DNA from: an uncultured Porphyromonas sp.
GTDB lineage: Bacteria > Bacteroidota > Bacteroidia > Bacteroidales > Porphyromonadaceae
Assembly: GCA_945875135.1 (NCBI GenBank)
Contig: CAMCJO010000003.1
Location: 1 to 21,214 of the forward strand
Length of the DNA stretch: 21,214 nt
Direction: 5' to 3'
A program made the translations under genes and the position numbers. Below are positions 15,879-21,214 of this stretch, piece by piece. Numbering within the stretch: position 1 is the first letter of the stretch; every line of letters begins with the position of its first letter. The notes beneath the pieces were generated by a model. It made no database searches, was not told the DNA's origin, and was given only the letters and a program-made list of their open reading frames with translations.

Positions 15879-17075
15879 TTACTTGACGAGATCCATCGTG
15901 TCACGTGCTATCATCAGCTCCTCGTCGGTGGGGACGCAGAGGACGGTTACACGGCTAGAGGGCTTAGAGAGTACCTTCTCCTCGCCACGGCTAGAGCGAT
16001 TGACTGCTGAGTCAAACTCGACGCCCATGAACTCTAGTCCAGAGACTACCGACTCACGAGTTGTCTGGTCGTTCTCACCGACACCGCCCGTGAAGACGAT
16101 GACATCGACACCGCCCATAGCAGCTGCGTAGGCTCCGATGTACTTCTTGATACGGTAGCGATACATCTCGAGGGCGAGCTTAGCACGCTCGTTGCCAGCC
16201 TCGGCAGCCTGCTCTACGTCACGCATGTCGGAGGAGACGCCGCTGATGCCCATCACACCGCTCTTCTTATTGACCATCGTCGAGAAGTCGCTCGGGGTCA
16301 TCTTCTCATGCTCCATGATAAAGGGTACGATACCTGGGTCGATGCTTCCGCAGCGAGTGCCCATCATCAGACCATCCGTAGGAGTCAAGCCCATAGAGGT
16401 ATCGAGGACCTTACCATTGCATACAGCTGCGATCGAAGCACCATTGCCGATGTGGCAAGTGATGATGCGGGTCTTGTCAAAGTCCTTGCCAAGAATCTCG
16501 CAAGCACGATGGCTGATGTAGCGGTGGCTCGTGCCGTGGAAGCCGTAACGACGTACCCCGTACTTCTCATAGTACTCGTAGGGTAGTGCATACATATAGG
16601 TATATGCGGGCATCGTCTGGTGGAAGGCGGTGTCGAAGACAGCTACCTGCTGCACCTTCGGGAGGAGCTTCGTGATAGCATCAATACCCTTCAGTGAGGG
16701 TGGGTTGTGCAGAGGAGCGAGGTCAGAGACACGCTTTACCTGCTCGATCACCTCGTCATTGATGAGGACGCTCTTATTGATCGCCTCACCACCATGTACG
16801 AGACGGTGACCCACAGCCTCAATCTGGTCGACACTGTCTAGGACAGCGTACTCAGACTTCGTCAGGATCTCGAGGATAAACTCGACAGCTACCGTGTGCT
16901 CGGGTAGCGGACGGTCTATCTGTACCTTCTTGCCGTCGGTCGTCTTGAACTTGATGAAAGAGTCGGGCAGGCCGAGCTTCTCAATACCGCCTGAAGCGAG
17001 GATACGAGCCTCAGGCATATCATATAGTGAATACTTGACAGACGAGCTGCCACAGTTAAGGACTAGTACGATCAT
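15879..17075 (-). CDS. ackA: Acetate kinase
   Basis: Converts acetyl phosphate and ADP to acetate and ATP, the energy-yielding last step of acetate fermentation, in the cytoplasm. The 398-residue length is typical. Family motifs are intact: LNCGSSSVKYSLYD (Asn7 and Lys14), GHRLVHGGE (Arg91), VFDTAFHQTMP (catalytic Asp148), FHGTSHRYIS (His180), ITCHIGNGAS (nucleotide-binding loop, 205-214), GTRCGSIDPG (Arg241), VFTGGVGEND and the final TDEELMIARDT containing the Mg-binding Glu. The gene begins 35 nt after pta on the same strand, so the two form the usual operon, with pta first. A GTAG hairpin follows the stop. Confidence 0.97.
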   Translation of the reverse strand: MIVLVLNCGSSSVKYSLYDMPEARILASGGIEKLGLPDSFIKFKTTDGKKVQIDRPLPEHTVAVEFILEILTKSEYAVLDSVDQIEAVGHRLVHGGEAINKSVLINDEVIEQVKRVSDLAPLHNPPSLKGIDAITKLLPKVQQVAVFDTAFHQTMPAYTYMYALPYEYYEKYGVRRYGFHGTSHRYISHRACEILGKDFDKTRIITCHIGNGASIAAVCNGKVLDTSMGLTPTDGLMMGTRCGSIDPGIVPFIMEHEKMTPSDFSTMVNKKSGVMGISGVSSDMRDVEQAAEAGNERAKLALEMYRYRIKKYIGAYAAAMGGVDVIVFTGGVGENDQTTRESVVSGLEFMGVEFDSAVNRSSRGEEKVLSKPSSRVTVLCVPTDEELMIARDTMDLVK

Positions 17076-17110
17076 AATGTATCTTTAGTAAAGGGAAGGG
17101 GGCTGATGAA

Positions 17111-18118
17111 TTACTTCTTAGCTGCGATAGCCTGGTTGCAAGTGATCGTGATCACGTTGTAGACATCGTCTACAGAGCAGCCACGGCTGAGGTCATTGAC
17201 TGGAGCAGCCATACCCTGTAGGATAGGACCGACGGCGGTAGCACGACCGAGACGCTCGACGAGCTTGTAAGCGACGTTGCCCACCTCTAGGTTCGGGAAG
17301 ACGAGGACGTTAGCCTTACCAGCTACGGGGCTCTCAGGAGCCTTGAGCTCAGCGATCTTGCTTACGATAGCAGCGTCTGCCTGTAGCTCACCGTCGATGA
17401 GTAGGTCAGGAGCCATCTCCTTAGCAATCTTGTAAGCCTCGGTAACCTTGTCGATCATCTCGCTCTTGGCAGAACCCTTGGTAGAGTAGCTCAGGAGGGC
17501 AACGCGTGGCTCCATGTCGCCGATGCTACGAGCCGTATCGGCAGAAGCGATAGCGATCTGTGCGAGCTCGTTGCTGTCAGGATTGGGTGTGACGGCGCAG
17601 TCTGCAAAGATAAAGAAGCCGTTCTCGCCATACTCCTTGAGCGGAGAGAAGATGAGGAATGCGCCACTGACCACCTTGAGCCCTGGACGTGTCTTGATGA
17701 GCTGGAGTGCGGGGCGGAGCACGTTGCCCGTCGTGTTGTGTGCACCAGCTACCTCACCGTCAGCGTCGCCAGACTTGATCATCAGGCAAGCGAGATAAAG
17801 CGGATTGACCACTAGCTCGTCAGCCTGCTCACGGGTCATGCCCTTAGACTTACGCAGTTCCATCAGAAGGTCGCGGTAAGCCTCACGGCGAGCGTGGTTT
17901 TGCGGATCGATGATCTCAGCCTGATCGATATGCTTGAGTCCTAGCTCAGCAGCCTTAGCCTGGATCTCAGCGGGGTTGCCTAGGAGGATGATGTGAGCGA
18001 TGCCGTCAGCGATGATGCGATCAGCAGCTTGGAGGGTGCGAGGCTCGAGACCCTCGGGGAGTACAATGCGCTGCTTATTAGCCTTAGCGCGCTGTACGTT
18101 CTTTTGAAGTAGTTCCAT
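17111..18118 (-). CDS. pta: Phosphate acetyltransferase
   Basis: Transfers the acetyl group from acetyl-CoA to phosphate, making acetyl phosphate for AckA. At 335 residues it is the short form made of the PTA catalytic domain only, without the N-terminal DRTGG/BioD-like extension of E. coli Pta. Recognisable blocks are IVLPEGLEPRTLQAADRI (18-35), SGDADGEVAGAHNTTGNVLRP (about 115-135), the FFIFADCAVTPNPD region, LLSYSTKGSAKSEM, and the C-terminal LVFPNLEVGNVAYKLVERLG and GPILQGMAAPVNDLSRG. The ATG at 18118 is preceded by the shared promoter-like 15-mer, with its -7 box at 18164-18171. Operon with ackA downstream. Confidence 0.96.
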   Translation of the reverse strand: MELLQKNVQRAKANKQRIVLPEGLEPRTLQAADRIIADGIAHIILLGNPAEIQAKAAELGLKHIDQAEIIDPQNHARREAYRDLLMELRKSKGMTREQADELVVNPLYLACLMIKSGDADGEVAGAHNTTGNVLRPALQLIKTRPGLKVVSGAFLIFSPLKEYGENGFFIFADCAVTPNPDSNELAQIAIASADTARSIGDMEPRVALLSYSTKGSAKSEMIDKVTEAYKIAKEMAPDLLIDGELQADAAIVSKIAELKAPESPVAGKANVLVFPNLEVGNVAYKLVERLGRATAVGPILQGMAAPVNDLSRGCSVDDVYNVITITCNQAIAAKK

Positions 18119-18163
18119 AGAGGTGTATGATAAGTTTATATTGATGTGCAGTCTTTAGCTCCA

Positions 18164-18171
18164 CAAAGTTA
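18164..18171 (-). promoter_or_regulatory. -7 promoter box of pta-ackA
   Basis: The minus strand reads TATTTTGTAACTTTG, containing an exact TAnnTTTG box 46 nt before the pta start. The extended sequence matches those before fbp and the acyl-CoA ligase gene. No clear -33 box was identified. Confidence 0.6.
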
Positions 18172-18200
18172 CAAAATAAAGAGCAGAGCCTCTATGCCCC

Positions 18201-18230
18201 TCTAATCTCTAACTTCTAACCTCTAATCTC
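18201..18230 (+). repeat. TCTAAYN heptamer array, copy 2
   Basis: Four consecutive units: TCTAATC, TCTAACT, TCTAACC, TCTAATC. It borders the 211-bp structured element on the left, while a third array (18561-18584) lies beyond its right side. Confidence 0.6.
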
Positions 18231-18246
18231 CATTTACATATCTTTA

Positions 18247-18457
18247 CGGGGAAAATCGTCCGATTCCATCCTTTCTCGAATATCCACGTGGGAAATCTCA
18301 AATCTCCACGTGGATATCAAAAAATTCCTCCGAAGTTTCATTTGATTCCTCCGAAGTTTCATTTCATTCTTCCGAAGTTTCATTTGATTCCTCCGAGGAA
18401 TTTTTTCTTTTCCACGTGGGCGTTTCGAAATATCCACGTGGAAATCACTTTTCCCCG
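18247..18457. repeat. 211-bp structured repeat element (MITE-like) with nested repeats and four CCACGTGG sites
   Basis: The outer ends are perfect 9-bp inverted repeats, CGGGGAAAA (18247-18255) and TTTTCCCCG (18449-18457). Inside lie four CCACGTGG palindromes in two pairs (18284 and 18306; 18412 and 18434), each pair spaced exactly 22 bp. A near-identical direct repeat of 22 bp is found at 18276-18297 and 18425-18446. The core has three tandem 21-bp units (18325-18345, 18346-18366, 18367-18387) plus a partial fourth, bounded by 12-bp perfect inverted repeats at 18319-18330 and 18395-18406. Because 21 is a multiple of three, both strands stay open across it (about 65-75 codons, giving repeated MKLRRNQ on the minus strand). 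This looks like a by-product of the repeat rather than a gene. Confidence 0.8.
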
Positions 18458-18560
18458 ACACGGCCCTGTATCGATATGTAGTTGAGGCTAAATTATTGTA
18501 ACAAGCCGACGTCGAATTTGCCCAGCTAGGGCTGATGCATTGTGTTACGACATTGACACC
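18458..18560. other. Spacer between the repeat element and the DUF2284-like gene
   Basis: No coding signal. AGGGCTGATGCATT (from 18529) resembles the presumed IS end AGGGCTGACGCATT at 20967-20980, at 13 of 14 positions, and may be an old IS-end remnant. Confidence 0.35.
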
Positions 18561-18584
18561 TCTAATCTCTAACCACTAATCTCT
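18561..18584 (+). repeat. TCTAAYN heptamer array, copy 3
   Basis: Units TCTAATC, TCTAACC and the variant ACTAATC, then TCT. The stop codon of the DUF2284-like gene (minus strand TAG at 18562-18564) and its last codons lie inside this array. Confidence 0.5.
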
Positions 18585-19182
18585 CAAAGTCCGCCACAGG
18601 AATCCGGTCCGCCGAGAGGAGTGCCGAGACCATCGTGAGGTAGCGTGGCGGATGCCCCTCCTGGCCCCACACCATCGGGATGCCTGCCAGTCTCTCTGTG
18701 GTGCCACTCAGATCGAAGCCCCACGATTCGAGCGACGAACGCATCTGGTCGGGATAACGGCAAGGCTTTCCAGCACTGCGTGTACAAGCTTGTGGCTGGC
18801 AAAGCCGACAACGACCGACCGTAAAGAGCCGACTCCCCGCATGCTGTTGCTCTAGCTCATAGAGGAGCGGATCAATCCATTCTCGCACGGCACTTATCAA
18901 GCGAAGACAGTAGTCCATGACCTCGTCAGATGAACACACCGCCCACGACTGCTCGTCGGGCGTGACACGATGCACGAGGATATGCGCATAGCGGTAGCGT
19001 TTCAGCGCCTCACGCACATCAAAGGTAAAGGGCGGGCAAGACCAATTGGTCAAGTAAGTGGGACAATGCTCACACAGGGCGAAGAAGCGACCTGGGTCGA
19101 AGTACTCCGCCATATAGTCCGCTAGCGGCAGCTGACGGAGCGTCCCTTCGATATGATAAGTTGGCTCAGAGATGCTACCCAT
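18562..19182 (-). CDS. Cysteine-rich metal-binding protein, DUF2284 (COG5423-like)
   Basis: A 206-residue cytoplasmic protein of the DUF2284 type, which is of unknown function and thought to bind metal or an Fe-S cluster. Conserved cysteines sit in two clusters: CEHCPTYLTNWSCPPF (Cys37, Cys40, Cys49) and CRLCQPQACTRSAGKPCRYP (Cys125, Cys128, Cys133, Cys141). The following MRSSLESWGFDLS is also typical. I chose the ATG at 19182, which overlaps the last 8 bases of the acyl-CoA ligase gene and suggests translational coupling. An ATG eight codons upstream (19206) would add MALKCRRP from within the ligase frame. The last residues (LVVRD) and the stop come from a heptamer repeat, so the C-terminus may have been altered by it. 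Co-expression hints at a role linked to acyl metabolism, but this is only context. Confidence 0.82.
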   Translation of the reverse strand: MGSISEPTYHIEGTLRQLPLADYMAEYFDPGRFFALCEHCPTYLTNWSCPPFTFDVREALKRYRYAHILVHRVTPDEQSWAVCSSDEVMDYCLRLISAVREWIDPLLYELEQQHAGSRLFTVGRCRLCQPQACTRSAGKPCRYPDQMRSSLESWGFDLSGTTERLAGIPMVWGQEGHPPRYLTMVSALLSADRIPVADFERLVVRD

Positions 19183-20881
19183 TGGTCTGCGACACTTCAA
19201 TGCCATCTTTATATAGATGTCTCTTGATGCTGTGCTTGGGCGACTTGATGAAGGGAGTCCTCTGCAGGACGAACTTAGTCACCATCTCATAGGAGCCTAG
19301 CTTAGCATTGAGCTGCTTACGCTGATCTTTGATCTGCTCCCAAGCCTCTTCAATAGTTATACCCGCCTGCTTAGCTGCCAGTTCGTCGGGATAGACGAGT
19401 GCCTCGAGACGTCCATTCTTTTGATAAACCAGACTCTCCGCTACAAAGTGGAGGTTATTGAGCTTCGCCTCGATCTCCTCGGGGTAGATGTTTTGACCAT
19501 TAGCCCCTAGGATCATCGTCTTGGAGCGACCGAGGATAAAGAGATTGCCTCGCTTGTCCAGACGTCCTAGGTCGCCCGTGCGCATCCAGCCATCGGTGGT
19601 GAAGAGATGCTTATTGGTCTCGGGGAGCTTGTTGTAGCCGAGGCAGACATTGTCACCACGCACCTGTATCTCACCAACGCCTGGAGCTACGGGCTGGTCA
19701 AAGTCTTCCGGCACCTCGATGCGTATCTCCATGTGTGGCAGAGCGCGTCCTGCAGAGAGTGGCACCCAGCGACGATGGTTGCTGTAGGAGATGAGCGGAG
19801 CGCACTCGGTCATGCCGTAGCCGACGGTGAGCGGGAAGCCAATACGATGCAGGAAGGTGGCGACCTCCGTAGAGAGCGGTGCCCCACCGACGATCACCTC
19901 GCGGAAGTTGCCCCCGAGTCCCTCGGTGAGCTTCTTGCGGATCACTCGGTAGACCAGCTTGCGTAGGAGCGGAATGCGTAGGAGTGTCTTGATGATGGAG
20001 CGCTCTATGACAGGCACGATAGACTGCTTGTAGATCTTCTCCAAGATGAGCGGCACGGAGATAATCAGCACGGGGCGTATCTCGGCAAAGGCTTTCATCA
20101 AGATCTTGGGCGAAGGCACCTTGCCTAGTATATGCGTGTGGACGCCTATGTAAAGGGCTGCGAGCATGTTGAAGGCGCAGCTGTACGTGTGCGCCAGCGG
20201 GAGGAAGCAGATGATCTGCTCGCCGCTATACATGAGGTCGAGCTTACTCGCATAGAGGGCATTACCTGCTAGATTGCCCGCAGTGATCAGTACCCCCTTG
20301 CTAAAACCGGTTGTCCCTGAGGTGTAGTTGATCACAACCAACTCATCATTGCCCACCTCGGGGTAGACGATGTCGGTACGACGGAAGCCATTGGGGTAAA
20401 AGCGCGCCACAAAGGGGGCGAAGGGGAGGAGCCGCTTGTAGTCGTAGGGTATGCCCGAGCGAGCGTAGCGCCACGTAATCTTCTTGAGGTCAAAGATCGT
20501 CTGCACCATCGGGAGATCCTCCTCCGGATTGAGCTTCGCCAAGATGAGGTCATCGATAAAGAGGAGCTTCGCCTCGCTATGATTGATAATTGTCTTAGCG
20601 TCCTCGACGTTGAAGTCCTGCAATATCGGGACGATCACAGCACCATAAGTGATCGTAGCCATGAAGATGACGCACCAGTGGACCGAGTCGGCACCCATCA
20701 GAGCGATGCGGTCGCCGCGCTGTATGCCGATCCCCTTATATATGTAGTGTAGGTGCGCTATCTGTAGCGCTAAGTCGCGATAAGATATGGTGTAGCCGGT
20801 GGCGTAGTCCGAGAGAGCCGGCTGTCGGAAGTGCTCTCTGAAGCTCGCCTCGTAGGCTTTGATAAGATTGTCTGGATACAT
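19175..20881 (-). CDS. AMP-dependent acyl-CoA synthetase/ligase (long-chain fatty acid-CoA ligase-like)
   Basis: A 568-residue member of the ANL adenylate-forming superfamily, expected to activate a carboxylic acid (probably a fatty acid) to an acyl-AMP and then a CoA or other thioester. The P-loop-like AMP-binding motif is YTSGTTGFSKG (186-196). GYGMTECAPLIS (354-365) binds the adenylate, and WMRTGDLGRLDKRGNLFILGR (about 432-452) spans the hinge. GQNIYPEEIEAKLNN follows. The C-terminal FIKSPKHSIKRHLY holds the probable catalytic Lys. No signal peptide is present, so it is cytosolic or membrane-peripheral. It is the first gene of a two-gene unit with the overlapping DUF2284-like gene and has a good -7 box 36 nt upstream. 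The preferred acid cannot be read from sequence. Acyl-ACP synthetase is an alternative. Confidence 0.92.
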   Translation of the reverse strand: MYPDNLIKAYEASFREHFRQPALSDYATGYTISYRDLALQIAHLHYIYKGIGIQRGDRIALMGADSVHWCVIFMATITYGAVIVPILQDFNVEDAKTIINHSEAKLLFIDDLILAKLNPEEDLPMVQTIFDLKKITWRYARSGIPYDYKRLLPFAPFVARFYPNGFRRTDIVYPEVGNDELVVINYTSGTTGFSKGVLITAGNLAGNALYASKLDLMYSGEQIICFLPLAHTYSCAFNMLAALYIGVHTHILGKVPSPKILMKAFAEIRPVLIISVPLILEKIYKQSIVPVIERSIIKTLLRIPLLRKLVYRVIRKKLTEGLGGNFREVIVGGAPLSTEVATFLHRIGFPLTVGYGMTECAPLISYSNHRRWVPLSAGRALPHMEIRIEVPEDFDQPVAPGVGEIQVRGDNVCLGYNKLPETNKHLFTTDGWMRTGDLGRLDKRGNLFILGRSKTMILGANGQNIYPEEIEAKLNNLHFVAESLVYQKNGRLEALVYPDELAAKQAGITIEEAWEQIKDQRKQLNAKLGSYEMVTKFVLQRTPFIKSPKHSIKRHLYKDGIEVSQTNG

Positions 20882-20916
20882 AGGTGCTATCTCCTGTTGT
20901 GGTTAAGCGTGTGGCG

Positions 20917-20924
20917 CAAAGTTA
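20917..20924 (-). promoter_or_regulatory. -7 promoter box of the acyl-CoA ligase unit
   Basis: The minus strand reads TATTTCGTAACTTTG with an exact TAnnTTTG box 36 nt before the start codon, the same extended motif as before fbp and pta. The dispersed palindrome (20946-20965) begins 22 bp further upstream, in the -33 region. Confidence 0.6.
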
Positions 20925-20945
20925 CGAAATAGAGCCCTAACCTAA

Positions 20946-20965
20946 GACTGTTGACTTTTGCAACA
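20946..20965. repeat. Dispersed palindrome, copy 3, truncated by the IS end
   Basis: The 20 bases are identical to 3529-3548 of copy 1 (GACTGTTG, ACTTTTG, CAACA). The expected closing GTC is replaced by CAGGG, the presumed terminus of the adjacent insertion sequence. Confidence 0.65.
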
Positions 20966-21214
20966 CAGGGCTGACGCATTATAATTCCATTTCGAAGATT
21001 TCCTCTGGAGTCATTCGTGCGAGCTTTTTCCTCAGGCGGAGCGTTGATGTGGCTTTGAGCTTGTCTTTAAGCCGTTGAATGATAGTCAGGTTTATCTTGT
21101 TTATAATGTTCATGTTCTGAGCTGCGTTGCGTGCTCTCTTGGTAGAGTAGTCCTCTCTGAAAAGCATATCCAGCATATAGTGTAGCTTGTTTTCCACAGC
21201 CCAATGTTCACGTA
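20966..21214. mobile_element. Insertion sequence of the ISAs1 family, partial (right part beyond the window)
   Basis: The presumed end is CAGGGCTGACGCATTA, 13 bases before the transposase stop codon. It is placed by the break in the dispersed palindrome. The other end and the target duplication are outside the window. Confidence 0.6.
20979..21214 (-). CDS. ISAs1-family transposase, C-terminal part (5' end outside window)
   Basis: The frame is open to the window edge, and the last 78 or so residues are visible. REHWAVENKLHYMLD followed by FRED and KRARNAAQNMNIINKINL matches the conserved C-terminal block of ISAs1/H-repeat DDE transposases, including the Glu of VENK that belongs to the catalytic triad region. 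The C-terminus (LARMTPEEIFEMEL) ends 13 bases from the proposed IS terminus. The first two Asp residues would lie upstream, beyond 21214, so intactness cannot be judged. The 5' codons before GTG at 21197 are real coding sequence of the same gene. Confidence 0.88.
   Translation of the reverse strand, partial: REHWAVENKLHYMLDMLFREDYSTKRARNAAQNMNIINKINLTIIQRLKDKLKATSTLRLRKKLARMTPEEIFEMEL

Noticed and set aside
18234..18485. Open frames of 75 (minus) and 65 (plus) codons across the 211-bp element, with a repeated MKLRRNQ peptide
   Set aside because: Both strands are open because the core repeat unit is 21 bp. The peptides are low-complexity and basic, and no start context or partner gene supports translation.
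1..21214. CRISPR array, tRNA/rRNA genes, phage or conjugation genes
   Set aside because: No regularly spaced 23-45-bp direct repeats with unique spacers, no cloverleaf-like sequence and no structural or conjugation proteins were seen. The tandem repeats at 18325-18387 have no spacers.

Overview
The window looks like chromosomal DNA of a Bacteroidota bacterium, most likely Porphyromonas or a close relative. The evidence is a short primary sigma factor without region 1.1, promoters of the Bacteroidota type (-7 box TAnnTTTG) instead of -35/-10 boxes, no obvious Shine-Dalgarno sequences, a secreted protein whose C-terminus resembles a type IX secretion sorting domain, and an ISAs1-family transposase. 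Taxonomy is inferred from these features only.

Layout: (1) Bases 1-2575, plus strand: rsmA (16S rRNA dimethylation) followed after 12 nt by a secreted alkaline phosphatase. (2) 2576-7179, minus strand: a DMT/EamA exporter converging on the phosphatase with no spacer, then rpoD with a strong terminator, then a class A penicillin-binding protein. (3) 7249-11695, minus strand and visibly more AT-rich: a two-gene unit of a small lipoprotein and a 1110-residue secreted alpha/beta hydrolase. Upstream lies a decayed copy of the hydrolase's 5' region, split by an insert that carries a large paired hairpin of REP/REPIN form. (4) 11696-13735: class III fructose-1,6-bisphosphatase. (5) 13958-15537, AT-rich: a toxin-antitoxin-like pair with a 4-nt overlap (HTH/ImmA-type zinc peptidase plus PIN nuclease) and palindromic candidate operators. 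(6) 15879-18118: pta-ackA operon (acetyl-CoA to acetate and ATP). (7) 18119-18561: non-coding DNA with a 211-bp structured repeat element. (8) 18562-20881: an acyl-CoA ligase overlapping a cysteine-rich DUF2284-like protein. (9) 20966-21214: the end of an ISAs1-family insertion sequence that runs off the window.

Most genes are housekeeping. Fbp, Pta and AckA belong to central carbon metabolism. Minus-strand promoters upstream of fbp, pta and the acyl-CoA ligase share the 15-mer TATTTnGTAACTTTG, with the -7 box 32-46 nt before each start.

The accessory signal is in the spacers. A dispersed palindrome (arms GACTGTTG/CAACAGTC) occurs three times, and one copy is cut by the IS end. There are two GTAG-type hairpin elements, three short arrays of a TCTAAYN heptamer, and the 211-bp element with nested inverted and direct repeats. 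No CRISPR array, tRNA, rRNA or phage module is visible. I do not see a complete new multi-gene system. The best leads are the 211-bp element, the interrupted hydrolase paralogue, and the HTH-peptidase/PIN operon.
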